From positions 1 through 64,000 of the forward strand of contig CALUOR010000001.1 of assembly GCA_944322285.1 (NCBI GenBank): DNA of 64,000 nucleotides, given 5' to 3'. Origin of the DNA: an uncultured Bacteroides sp. GTDB taxonomy: Bacteria; Bacteroidota; Bacteroidia; Bacteroidales; Bacteroidaceae. Under the pieces are notes generated by a model. The model did not search any database, was not told the origin of the DNA, and saw nothing but the letters and a program-made list of their open reading frames with translations. This document shows, piece by piece, positions 38,556-46,871 of the stretch. The position numbers were made by a program, and so were the translations under genes. Within the stretch, counting starts at the first letter, position 1. Every line of letters begins with the position of its first letter.

Positions 38556-39002
38556 TCAAGCTGTTACCTTTGTCAACGGCCCCGTTCCCGTAAATGTACA
38601 AGAATAGGTAGCGTTTTCACCGTCTGCCGCATTGGCTGATATGGAACTGATGATAACATTACCCTTATATCCGCTATTGGCTTTGGGTGTCCAACCGCTT
38701 TCAGGCTTACCGTTGTCGCTGTCCGCATTTCCCGCAATGGCAAACAATACGGGTATTTCCTCTCTTTCAATCATCTTAGACACCAAGCTGTCATAATCCG
38801 TTTCCGAATATAAATTTTCGCTTGAAATCGTCCAAGATAACTTGGTGATTTGATTTGCCTTCCATTTTCCACTATCCTTGCTTGAAGTCTCCATTACGTC
38901 ACCCGTAAGTTCCAATGTGTGAGACGTTGCATAAGCGAATGCGGTATATGTTGAGCTTGTTCCTTGCTCAAATAACATTAAGTCCGAACCTTTAACTATC
39001 AT
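38556..39002 (-). CDS. Major tail tube protein
   Basis: 148 residues, start MIVKGSDLMLFEQGTSSTYT. The sequence has SHTLELTGDVMETSSKDSGK and WTISSENLYSETDYDSLV, the pattern of the TP901-1/phi13-type tail tube family, and a beta-strand end (CTFTGTGPLTKV). Its place between tail terminator and chaperones agrees. It forms hexameric rings around the tape measure. Confidence 0.88.
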   Translation of the reverse strand: MIVKGSDLMLFEQGTSSTYTAFAYATSHTLELTGDVMETSSKDSGKWKANQITKLSWTISSENLYSETDYDSLVSKMIEREEIPVLFAIAGNADSDNGKPESGWTPKANSGYKGNVIISSISANAADGENATYSCTFTGTGPLTKVTA

Positions 39003-39037
39003 TTTGTATTAAATTTAAAGTTGTTATTATTAATATA

Positions 39038-39415
39038 TTAATAAAAATATTTCAAACTGAAATTCAGTTGTTGTATATACGTATTTTCAACAAAGTCTTC
39101 CGTTGCGCTTATCATCCTGCATTGTTGAATGTTTGTATCTGAATAGTTCACCAACACATTTCTTACCGCCTCCGCTATGTCGATACTTTCTCTATATGTT
39201 GTTGCCGCAATATTTACGGATATATCCACATTATCAACCGCCACATTATTCTTTACATAATCCGTCTGAAGGTTTTCTCGCTTAAGCACAATGAACGGAA
39301 ATGTTGTGTTTTCTTCAGCTATCTGTATATAAATATCATTGCCGATTAATTTGTTGACATCTTCATTTGAATGAAGTATGTTGTATATGTTATGTAGTAT
39401 GTTTAATGCGCTCAT
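39038..39415 (-). CDS. Tail terminator / tail completion protein (DUF3168-like)
   Basis: 125 residues: IYNILHSNEDVNKLIGNDIY, then FPFIVLKRENLQTDY and DVSVNIAATTYRESIDIAEA-like helix with AVRNVL, matching the small alpha/beta tail-terminator fold. It sits between the HK97 gp10-like gene (4-base overlap) and the tail tube. It would cap the tail tube and join it to the head. Confidence 0.75.
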   Translation of the reverse strand: MSALNILHNIYNILHSNEDVNKLIGNDIYIQIAEENTTFPFIVLKRENLQTDYVKNNVAVDNVDISVNIAATTYRESIDIAEAVRNVLVNYSDTNIQQCRMISATEDFVENTYIQQLNFSLKYFY

Positions 39416-39885
39416 TGTTTGGATTTGTATTTGTCGTTTATTTTCTTAACCGATTGCGATATGACATCATCAAGACTTCCGAATACTTGTGTTTCTGTTT
39501 GGTCTTTGGCTGATTGGAAGAAATGCGTTGCATCAATTCTACCCGTGTATCTTGGTTTTCTCAATTTGCGGTGTCCTAATGTCTTGGTATATCTTGATTT
39601 TGTACCCAATTCAAAGAATTTTAATTTGAAATTGCCCAAGATGTGAACCGTTGCGCCCATCAAATTTTTGAAAATTTTTATGCCGATACCTTTTCGCAAT
39701 GTATTACCCCATCTGTCCTTACGGTCTATATGGTTCACATTCGCCTTCAGATTCTTGATTGTCTGATTGCGCAAGATAGAAGCGGACTTTCTTAGTGCTG
39801 TTCTGAATGTCCGTTTCCTTAACTTCTCATCAAATTCATTGAATAATTTAAGAATATCATCCTTTGTTATGGTTACTTCGTCCAT
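39412..39885 (-). CDS. HK97 gp10-like neck protein
   Basis: 157 residues, very basic (many Lys/Arg). The stretch TALRKSASILRNQTIKNLKA near 26-45 and the AT(V)HILGNFKLKFFELGTKSR region fit the HK97 gp10/tail-component family in which a 'FxExGT' segment is typical. Located in the usual slot between head closure and tail terminator. Stop and next start overlap (ATGA-like). Confidence 0.8.
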   Translation of the reverse strand: MDEVTITKDDILKLFNEFDEKLRKRTFRTALRKSASILRNQTIKNLKANVNHIDRKDRWGNTLRKGIGIKIFKNLMGATVHILGNFKLKFFELGTKSRYTKTLGHRKLRKPRYTGRIDATHFFQSAKDQTETQVFGSLDDVISQSVKKINDKYKSKQ

Positions 39886-39889
39886 TGTT

Positions 39890-40207
39890 TTATTCGTTTA
39901 GGCTTTCGCAAAAGATGCTTTTGCTTTGATTATTATTATCAAACAAAATGGAAGTAATGCGATACTTAATTCCTTTGTGTTCAACTAACATCGTTTCGTC
40001 TATGTCGTGGTAATACCTTATAATGAATGAGGGTATGAAGTTAATCACTACCTCATCGTTGATTGTCGTGCGTGTAGATTTATTATATATCACTTGCGCC
40101 CTGCAATCATAACACTTGGTATATTCAACGGATTGTTGGTTATAAGCGTCACGGCTTACATTGCGCTTATATAGGGTTATTATGTCCTTGAGTTTTCCTG
40201 CCTGCAT
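39890..40207 (-). CDS. Head closure / head-tail adaptor protein
   Basis: 105 residues, MQAGKLKDIITLYKRNVSRD, with YDCRAQVIYNKSTRTTINDE and a C-terminal YRITSILFDNNNQSKSIFCE beta segment. This is the small SPP1 gp16-like beta-barrel head closure family. Lies after the connector gene and before gp10-like gene. Confidence 0.8.
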   Translation of the reverse strand: MQAGKLKDIITLYKRNVSRDAYNQQSVEYTKCYDCRAQVIYNKSTRTTINDEVVINFIPSFIIRYYHDIDETMLVEHKGIKYRITSILFDNNNQSKSIFCESLNE

Positions 40208-40228
40208 TATGTATATTTTTTGATGTTA

Positions 40229-41062
40229 TTAATAAAATCCGCAATCCACATAATCAATGTTTATCGTATTGTCATTTGTAATTATAACGCCTTCCCCTGC
40301 CTTATATGGAGCGAAAACAATAGATGCCTGATATTCCCCTAACTTTTCCCATTGGTTGTTTTTATACAGATATTCCGTATATTTGTTGTCTTCACCTTGA
40401 TTGGCGGATGCAACTAAATAAATTTTATTTTCTTTTATATTTTCGGTTGGCAATTCTGTTACCACTTCATATATGGTTGTATCTAATGTTACTGAAATTA
40501 CATTGTTTGTTATGGCTATTCCTTCACCCGCTGTTAGTTTATCCTGCTTGGCTTCTTCCTTGGTCTGATAGGTAGCACTTATTTCCTCACTTGTAATGAA
40601 GTCTGCATCGTTAATCATTTCCTTGAGGACTCTACCCTGATTGGCTGATAGGGCTTTGTCTGTTGCGTGTGAGTTGAGATTGTCTATTATCTCAATCAGT
40701 GTTGGTACATCTATATCGGGATTATCAGGATTTACGGGATAATCGTCATAACTTTTTTTTTTAGAATAATCCTTGTATAAGTCCACCAAGTATTGAAGTG
40801 AATAAGGTATATTGTTTGCAGCCGCACTTGTTACACTCTCTCGATTATTGTAGAAATTGGCGATAAGAATTAATATTGCTTGCTTCAATGCAGGTGGCAA
40901 ATAACCCTCTTCATCTTCCAAATTGGATAACACTACATCACAATTCAATTCGATTGCATCCGTTGCCGCTTCCTGCAATTGGTTGATATAATTGTCATCT
41001 TCTTTGAAGTCTTGTTCAATGTTAAGATGCTGCTTGATTTCGTCTAATGTTATATATGCCAT
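40229..41062 (-). CDS. Head-tail connector (gp6-like) with fibre-like C-terminal extension
   Basis: 277 residues, more than twice the family length. Residues 1-97 are an ordinary gp6-like helical connector (MAYITLDEIKQHLNIEQDF, LPPALKQAILILIANFYNN, IPYSLQYLVDLYKDY). Residues 101-103 are Lys from an A10 run. From about 118 the protein is fibre-like: IIDNL, then ALSANQGRVLKEM, which also occurs in the tail fibre, and a beta-rich tail AGEGIAITNNVISVTLDTTI. A slip in the A10 run ends translation after two codons (AAG TTA TGA), giving a normal-length connector of about 105 residues. Confidence 0.82.
   Translation of the reverse strand: MAYITLDEIKQHLNIEQDFKEDDNYINQLQEAATDAIELNCDVVLSNLEDEEGYLPPALKQAILILIANFYNNRESVTSAAANNIPYSLQYLVDLYKDYSKKKSYDDYPVNPDNPDIDVPTLIEIIDNLNSHATDKALSANQGRVLKEMINDADFITSEEISATYQTKEEAKQDKLTAGEGIAITNNVISVTLDTTIYEVVTELPTENIKENKIYLVASANQGEDNKYTEYLYKNNQWEKLGEYQASIVFAPYKAGEGVIITNDNTINIDYVDCGFY
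40753..40762 (-). promoter_or_regulatory. A10 slippery tract inside the connector gene
   Basis: Minus-strand TCT, A10, GTTATGACG. The zero frame reads on into the fibre-like part; the -1 frame meets TGA at once and the +1 frame reaches TAA a few codons later. Confidence 0.5.
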
Positions 41063-41081
41063 ATTTTCTTATTCTTTTTCT

Positions 41082-41097
41082 TTATATATATAAATAT
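41082..41097 (-). promoter_or_regulatory. Phage TATTTATA element, copy 3
   Basis: Minus strand ATATTTATATATATAA, 19 bases before the connector ATG at 41062. Confidence 0.55.
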
Positions 41098-41164
41098 CAC
41101 TATAAATGAAAAGGTGTGCATGGAAATATGCACACCCAAAAAATGTATTAAAAAATAGTCAGAT

Positions 41165-42391
41165 TTATGATTGTATTGTCGTTGTTGAAGCGACTGCTAC
41201 AGATGAACTTCTGCGCAATTTAGCGTCAAAGTAAGCATTAACTACCAATCTGACTTTGCCGTTGGCTGCTTGGCTGAATGGGTCAACAGTAATGTCAATT
41301 GCGCCCCATTGAGCTACTACCAAATCAGAGAAATCACCGTACATAAAGTAATTGGCGGGAACATTGGCTGAAGTCAATACTCTGTAACCATCCATTTCTC
41401 CATTTTGGATAAGATAATTACCTGTATCAGTTCCTTTGTCCTTAGCTTTCAATGAAGACTTAGCTTTAGGCGATACAATCCATACTTTTTCGCCGTAAGT
41501 TTTTCCTTCGAAATTTTCTTCTAAGGCTAAAATACCCGCATAAGTATTAACGCTTGCTGTTGCGGTCTGTGCAATACCTGCGGGCGTATCATCGTCACCC
41601 TTACCTGTGCCAAGGATGGTGCTTTCCAACTTCTGAGATATGGCATTGGTAATGTCTCTACGTATCATAGCTTCCACATCATCGGATGCTTGGTTAAGCA
41701 TTTGCTTTGAGATATCAACAAAACAAGTTAAGCGTTTTGGCGATAAAGTTACTTCCCCGAAAGTTCCCGCACCGTCAGCGGAAGCATCAATTTCACCTGC
41801 CCAACCACAACTTGAGCCGCTATAAGTAGGAATGGAAATATTACCTACAAGATTGGTCATAAATGTTGCGCCTGCTTGTATCAATACCAAATTATTTTTG
41901 ATGGCTTCCAAGATGGGTGCCTTATCTTCCGCAATGGCTTCTTGTCCTGCCGTTTCTACGGTTGCCTGAAGGGCTGTTCTCAATTGGAGTTGTCCGCCAT
42001 ACGGCAAACCTGCCTTACGCATCTCTTCTGCGCCTGCCTGTACATAATTGTTATATTCGTCTGACAAACGTCTGTTGTTCGCAATGTCATTGATTGCTTT
42101 AATTAATCGGAATTCCATTTTATTTGTCTTTGTTTTATTTCTGTTATTTTGAATTTCTTCGGGTTGTTCTTCTTCGTTCTCTACCGATTGAACATCCTCT
42201 TCATACCATTGTAATTTGGCTTGCAATTCGGCAAAGGCTTGTTTGAGTGTCTCCACCTCCGCCTTCAATGCGTTGTATTCTGTCTGTTCCTCTTCCGTCA
42301 TTTCTCTGACTTCTGATTTGCAAGCTGATACAATCGCATTCATACGCTGAATGGCCAAATCTTTCTTATCTCTGATTTCAACTGAATTCAT
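41165..42391 (-). CDS. HK97-fold major capsid protein
   Basis: 408 residues. The first ~90 are an acidic coiled-coil delta (scaffold) domain (EEQTEYNALKAEVETLKQAF) expected to be removed by the protease. The fold then shows IKNNLVLIQAGATFMTNLVG, AGEIDASADGAGTFGEVTLS, PKRLTCFVDISKQMLNQAS, and DITVDPFSQAANGKVRLVVN near the C-terminus, typical of the gp5 family. Protease and portal genes are directly upstream. Confidence 0.93.
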   Translation of the reverse strand: MNSVEIRDKKDLAIQRMNAIVSACKSEVREMTEEEQTEYNALKAEVETLKQAFAELQAKLQWYEEDVQSVENEEEQPEEIQNNRNKTKTNKMEFRLIKAINDIANNRRLSDEYNNYVQAGAEEMRKAGLPYGGQLQLRTALQATVETAGQEAIAEDKAPILEAIKNNLVLIQAGATFMTNLVGNISIPTYSGSSCGWAGEIDASADGAGTFGEVTLSPKRLTCFVDISKQMLNQASDDVEAMIRRDITNAISQKLESTILGTGKGDDDTPAGIAQTATASVNTYAGILALEENFEGKTYGEKVWIVSPKAKSSLKAKDKGTDTGNYLIQNGEMDGYRVLTSANVPANYFMYGDFSDLVVAQWGAIDITVDPFSQAANGKVRLVVNAYFDAKLRRSSSVAVASTTTIQS

Positions 42392-42403
42392 TTTGAATAT
42401 TCT

Positions 42404-42417
42404 TTATATATAAATAT
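42404..42417 (-). promoter_or_regulatory. Phage TATTTATA element, copy 4
   Basis: Minus strand ATATTTATATATAA, 12 bases before the capsid ATG at 42391. Confidence 0.55.
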
Positions 42418-42431
42418 CATTATATTTTAAA

Positions 42432-43010
42432 TTATATATGAAAATCAATACTTTCTATTTCTTTTTCAAGATTTTCGTAGTATTCCATCTTCTTTTTGAA
42501 ATCTTCAAAACTTCTGTTTGCTACGCTTGTTTCTCCGTATGCAGGTGTTATAACGGGTGATACATCAAATAATCTGTCTATATTGGTAATGGTACGGTAA
42601 TATTTTCCATCTCTTTTTTCCCATTTGTCACCGCCTTCGGCAATGGTAAACGCAAATGAAGATTGGTTAATGTCTCCACGTCTTAACATTTCCAATAATT
42701 CATCTCCTAACGCTGTCTTAGGCGCATCGAATTCGTATTTCAAGCCTCTTTCGTCAATTGATAATTTAAGAGAACCTTTTCCGTTTCTTGAACGTGCAAG
42801 AATGCCTCTATCTTCGTTGTGATTGTATAAACATACAATATCGCTACGCTTAATGGTATCTTCCGTAATTGATTCGGGTGTAATTGTTTCATAAAATCCC
42901 ATATCTTCAGATTGCGAATTGAATACTACAGCATATCCCGTGATATGTCTGCCTTCTTCCATTGATTGAATATCGCCAATGTTACGGATTTCCTTATTCT
43001 GTTGTTTCAT
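42432..43010 (-). CDS. HK97-type prohead protease (family U35)
   Basis: 192 residues. ITGYAVVFNSQSEDMGFYET opening, catalytic-type His64 in CLYNHNED, and Ser117/118 in GDINQSSFAFT, followed by LFDVSPVITPAYGETSV, all standard for the U35 herpes-like assembly protease. It cleaves the capsid delta domain during maturation. Overlaps the portal end by 17 bases. Confidence 0.93.
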   Translation of the reverse strand: MKQQNKEIRNIGDIQSMEEGRHITGYAVVFNSQSEDMGFYETITPESITEDTIKRSDIVCLYNHNEDRGILARSRNGKGSLKLSIDERGLKYEFDAPKTALGDELLEMLRRGDINQSSFAFTIAEGGDKWEKRDGKYYRTITNIDRLFDVSPVITPAYGETSVANRSFEDFKKKMEYYENLEKEIESIDFHI

Positions 43011-44208
43011 TTTCTATAATTTCATTTGGTACATTATTTATAGGCTGCTGTTGCAAATATTGCGCTTGCATTACCGTATTGTCACCTCCTTCAATTGCGG
43101 GCAATCCCATTTCTTTACGGATTTCGTTCGCTGTCATTATACCGTTCTGTAATAGTTGAATGTAATAATTTGATAATGTTGCCTTGTCCGTCTTGATTAA
43201 TCCTTTCTCATCAACATCAACAACATACTTCTTTTCGCTCGGTCTGAATATCTTGCGTGTAAGTTCTTCCTCAATCATTGATATATAAGGCTGCAATGTC
43301 TGCGATAAGAACTGAAGTTGTGTCTGTTCCAAGGTTGAATAAGACGACTTGGATAAATCGCCAAGCAATACAGGGGATAAGCCAAAGAATCTTGCAATGT
43401 CTGATATTTGATAATTGCGGCTTTCAAGCAATTGTGAATCCGTTGCGTTGATGCTGATGGGTTGATATTCCATATTTCCTTGAAGTACGGCTAAACCACC
43501 TCCACCGCTTGTATAAGCCGTGTTCCAACTGCTTCTTATCTGTTCCTTCTGTTTGTCGGTCAATGAAGAATTAACCTTGAGCACACCGCTTAACGCACAA
43601 CCTGACTTGAAGAAGTTGTTGGCTTGGTTCTCTATGTCATTGGTTAACGCCAATGTGTTTGTTGCCGCTGTTATAACACTTAATCCGTGTACACCATCAT
43701 TGGTATATTTAATCAAGTGTATCATATTGATTGGCTCAATCTTTTCAGGTCTGCGGTTGTACTGATAATAAAGTTCACGTGTCAGTTCATTATAATTGAT
43801 TGTAACCGTTTGAGGTGTGAGATATTCAAGTTCCGTTGCGTTGCCCTTGTTGTCTCTGTGAATTAATGCGAATGCGTTGCCCGACAACATCACATCAATC
43901 AATATTTTTTTATAAAAATTAAACTTGCTCATTAATGGGTCAGGATTGCGCAATACCTTGGCGGCTGAATGTTCATTGTAAGACTCTTTATATCCATCAT
44001 TAATTGCCTTCACGCCAATTGGAAGCATTGCAATTGAATCACTGATTAAGTTTACCGCTCTATATACGGCACTGATACGCATGGCGTATTGGCTGCTGTA
44101 AGTAGAATTGGCATTGAATAGCAAGCTATCCGAATAATAGCTTCGTTCCTCAATGGGCAATTTCACTTTCTTTGGCTGTTTATTTCGTTTAAATAAATTA
44201 AATTTCAT
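42994..44208 (-). CDS. Portal protein (HK97 type)
   Basis: 404 residues. YAMRISAVYRAVNLISDSIA near 41-60, LIDVMLSGNAFALIHRDNKG near 105, LIKYTNDGVHGLSVITAATN, and a wing/stem region with FGLSPVLLGDLSKSSYSTLE. This is the phage portal family with a normal length. It forms the dodecameric DNA channel. It sits between the terminase and the protease. Confidence 0.94.
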   Translation of the reverse strand: MKFNLFKRNKQPKKVKLPIEERSYYSDSLLFNANSTYSSQYAMRISAVYRAVNLISDSIAMLPIGVKAINDGYKESYNEHSAAKVLRNPDPLMSKFNFYKKILIDVMLSGNAFALIHRDNKGNATELEYLTPQTVTINYNELTRELYYQYNRRPEKIEPINMIHLIKYTNDGVHGLSVITAATNTLALTNDIENQANNFFKSGCALSGVLKVNSSLTDKQKEQIRSSWNTAYTSGGGGLAVLQGNMEYQPISINATDSQLLESRNYQISDIARFFGLSPVLLGDLSKSSYSTLEQTQLQFLSQTLQPYISMIEEELTRKIFRPSEKKYVVDVDEKGLIKTDKATLSNYYIQLLQNGIMTANEIRKEMGLPAIEGGDNTVMQAQYLQQQPINNVPNEIIENETTE

Positions 44209-44220
44209 TGGTATACCATT

Positions 44221-44234
44221 TTATATATAAATAT
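44221..44234 (-). promoter_or_regulatory. Phage TATTTATA element, copy 5
   Basis: Minus strand ATATTTATATATAA, 12 bases before the portal ATG at 44208, between terL and portal. Confidence 0.55.
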
Positions 44235-44236
44235 TA

Positions 44237-45874
44237 TTATAAAGTAAATATTTCATTGTTATATTGCGGCTGTTGCAACATTATTCCTAACGCCTGAAGC
44301 ATCGCAATCACACCGTCAATCTTATTGTTGATGTTTGTCTTGATTGGTTTTGAATTGTCGTTGTGGTCTTGCTTGATGCTTACATTGCGGAAACAATAGC
44401 GGGATATGTCGTTGTTGTCTATTACCACTTTGTTTGATAATATAAGACGCTCGAATTCCTTTGTCGGCTTGTTGAAGTTACCGATTGCTTGCGAATAAGG
44501 TTGCAAGGGTAATCCCTCTGCCGTTGCCTGTATTGCCCATTGCGTTGCGTTCCAAGAATCGTATGCAATATATTCGATGCTGATAACCTTGTTTATATCG
44601 CATAATAATTTGGTAATATAATCATAATCCGTTACGTTGCCTTGCGTGATATATATCTGCTTGTTGCGTTTCCATTTCTTATACAATTCACTGTTAAGAC
44701 TTGTTTCTATTGTATCGTTTGGAAGAAAATAATATTGTTTAAAATAATATTTGTCATTACAATATATAAGGATAGATACGGCTGTTAAGTCGCTCACGGA
44801 TGATAAGTCAACTCCACAATAGCAATGATAATCTTTGTGTTTGAAGCTTTCTATTTCAAATTTCTTGCAGGCGTTGCGAATGATATTGTCACTTATCCAT
44901 ACGTCACTACTACTTACCCATTGGTTAAGGTTCTTCGTTTTTACTGACACTTCCAATGTGGGTGTATTCTTTGCCTTGGTTATTTCTCCTTTAATGAAGT
45001 CAGATGTCACCGTTGTACCCATACAAGGATTTGCCTTTATCCAATTATTTTCATTATCCCATACATCGTTATCATCCAATTCAAAGATAAACGCTTGGAA
45101 TGTGTCATCTTGCTTGATGCCTTTAAGAATATCCTTTGCCGTATCATATTTTTGCTTGCATATTCCTTCCAAGTTGAATCCTGCTGTTGATATTTCAATC
45201 AATAGCGGTTGTTCACGCATACCCATTGAAGATGATATAATATCTATCATCTTACTATTCTTGGCTTCGTGTTCCTCATCTATTATGGCAAATGATAGGT
45301 TATAACCGTCCAATTTGGATGTATCAGCACTGACTACCTTAATAAAGTTGTTTGAGAATTTAATCAAATCTCTGTATATTGTAAGTGATTTCCCTTTGGG
45401 GTCTAATGACTTGGCAAAATTTGAAGTAATATCCAACAGAATCTTTGCTTGTTCACGTGAATTGGCCGCAAAGAAGATTTGTGCGGCTTGCTCATTGTCC
45501 GCTATCAAATGATACAAGGATAATGCAGCGCATAAGGCTGATTTACCGTTCTTTCTAGCCATTAATATATATGCGTTCCTGCATACTCTTTTGTTTGATT
45601 GTTTGTATTTGATTCCGTAAATTGAAGCAATTATGAATTGTTGCCAAGGCAAAAGAATGAAGGGTTTTCCTGCGTGTTTTCCAAGATAATGTTTAATCAA
45701 ATGGATAAATGATATTACCTTATCCACTGCCACATAATCAAAGGTATATTCAGGATTATCACACATTGCAAAGAAACGGCTGACGGCTAACACAATGGTT
45801 TCACTTGCCATTATATTACCCGAAAGCACGCCATTCGCATATTGTATGTATTCCTTTGAATTATCCAATTGCAT
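44237..45874 (-). CDS. terL: Terminase large subunit
   Basis: 545 residues, Terminase_1 type. Motor domain: Walker A ARKNGKS at 106-112, Walker B AIIDEEH at 196-202, coupling region IEISTAGFNLEG near 227-238. Nuclease domain begins near residue 352 with CGVDLSSVSDLTAVSI (D355 as first metal ligand) and continues with YDSWNATQWA further on. It packages DNA and cuts it, probably at a cos site. Small subunit gene lies three genes upstream. Confidence 0.95.
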   Translation of the reverse strand: MQLDNSKEYIQYANGVLSGNIMASETIVLAVSRFFAMCDNPEYTFDYVAVDKVISFIHLIKHYLGKHAGKPFILLPWQQFIIASIYGIKYKQSNKRVCRNAYILMARKNGKSALCAALSLYHLIADNEQAAQIFFAANSREQAKILLDITSNFAKSLDPKGKSLTIYRDLIKFSNNFIKVVSADTSKLDGYNLSFAIIDEEHEAKNSKMIDIISSSMGMREQPLLIEISTAGFNLEGICKQKYDTAKDILKGIKQDDTFQAFIFELDDNDVWDNENNWIKANPCMGTTVTSDFIKGEITKAKNTPTLEVSVKTKNLNQWVSSSDVWISDNIIRNACKKFEIESFKHKDYHCYCGVDLSSVSDLTAVSILIYCNDKYYFKQYYFLPNDTIETSLNSELYKKWKRNKQIYITQGNVTDYDYITKLLCDINKVISIEYIAYDSWNATQWAIQATAEGLPLQPYSQAIGNFNKPTKEFERLILSNKVVIDNNDISRYCFRNVSIKQDHNDNSKPIKTNINNKIDGVIAMLQALGIMLQQPQYNNEIFTL

Positions 45875-45881
45875 TTTTCAT

Positions 45882-46166
45882 TTAATATGCCTCATTATTT
45901 ATAAAATCATATATTTGATTGACTTGTCTGTAACTCAAATCTTCATACTCTTCAATTAAATAGATAATTTCATTAATAATAAAATAATCCTTATCAAAGG
46001 TTTCTTCGTTGATGTTGTGAGGATATGTCCATTCTACAACTTCCCGCTCTCCATATTCTTTGCTCTCATCCGCCAACACAATCAATCTGACATCTTGGAA
46101 CACATATATGTAATATGGTGTATTACCTATTTGATATTCGCTGTATTCTCTTTTATTTTCTTCCAT
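45882..46166 (-). CDS. Small acidic phage protein, unknown
   Basis: 94 residues, rich in Glu and Tyr (EYSEYQIGNTPYYIYVFQDV, YLIEEYEDLSYRQVNQIYDF). No known motif. Lies between terS block and terL; its first 14 codons overlap the preceding small gene. Confidence 0.55.
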   Translation of the reverse strand: MEENKREYSEYQIGNTPYYIYVFQDVRLIVLADESKEYGEREVVEWTYPHNINEETFDKDYFIINEIIYLIEEYEDLSYRQVNQIYDFINNEAY

Positions 46167-46312
46167 AATTTACAAAGTTTATCTTTATTCGTTAGTTCTG
46201 CTTCCAAGGTACATATATAACCTTCAGCTATCTTCCTGCCTTGTTTGAACTTGTAGGTGTATTCGCCAAGGTAACGGCAATTCCCGCAATTCTTAAAAAT
46301 ATCACCTTTCAT
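46127..46312 (-). CDS. Small Cys-containing phage protein, unknown
   Basis: 61 residues with CGNC at 9-12 and further Cys near 34 and 47 (GYICTLEAE, DKLCKLW), a possible one-zinc module; basic elsewhere. It starts one base before the terS stop and overlaps the next gene by 40 bases, both consistent with a tight operon. Confidence 0.55.
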   Translation of the reverse strand: MKGDIFKNCGNCRYLGEYTYKFKQGRKIAEGYICTLEAELTNKDKLCKLWKKIKENTANIK

Positions 46313-46686
46313 TATCGTTGTTCAACCAAGAATTGTGCTAATGGGCTATCGTCTACTTCTGCCGTGTCTCGCAATTTATATATTGCTTTGGGTGTCAATC
46401 CGAATTCATTCAGTAATTTCACAATCTGAACATTGCAATCGACAATGGTCTTTAAAAGTGGATGCTTAATCATATTGCCAAACCTATCGGGAATCATTAT
46501 GCCGTCTCTTCTTACTTGGTATCTTGACATCTCCAATATCTCTATATTATCCGCCAACATCGTAAGTGATATATACCACTCATCGTTTATTTTCCCGTAT
46601 TTGTCGGTTAAGTACTGGGTTATATAACGCATATACTTCTGTGTGTTTGTGCCGTATTCAATGAAGGATTTCTTGTCTCGTTTCAT
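46312..46686 (-). CDS. terS: Terminase small subunit (P27 type)
   Basis: 124 residues. The segment HPLLKTIVDCNVQIVKLLNE followed by FGLTPKAIYKL is the characteristic end of P27-type small terminases. The N-terminal half is helical (YITQYLTDKYGKIND). First gene of the virion block and upstream of terL, as expected. It would bind the packaging site. Confidence 0.85.
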   Translation of the reverse strand: MKRDKKSFIEYGTNTQKYMRYITQYLTDKYGKINDEWYISLTMLADNIEILEMSRYQVRRDGIMIPDRFGNMIKHPLLKTIVDCNVQIVKLLNEFGLTPKAIYKLRDTAEVDDSPLAQFLVEQR

Positions 46687-46735
46687 ATCTTTTCGTTTTT
46701 AACGTTTATTATTACGAATTAATTATTAATATATT

Positions 46736-46750
46736 TTATATATATAAATA
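46736..46750 (-). promoter_or_regulatory. Phage TATTTATA element, copy 6 (head of the late block)
   Basis: Minus strand TATTTATATATATAA, 49 bases before terS ATG 46686, in the divergent region facing the replication gene. Confidence 0.5.
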
Positions 46751-46832
46751 CTTGGATATTTAACTTTTTACAAGTATTTTTGTGCCAAATAGTGATTTTT
46801 TCAAAAAAATATTGAACTTTATAGAACTTGAC

Positions 46833-46842
46833 ACTATTTATA
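46833..46842 (+). promoter_or_regulatory. Phage TATTTATA element, plus-strand copy 7
   Basis: ACTATTTATA 29 bases before ATG 46872, directly after TTGAC. Confidence 0.5.
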
Positions 46843-46871
46843 TTAAAAATAACAGATAAAATCAGTAACTA

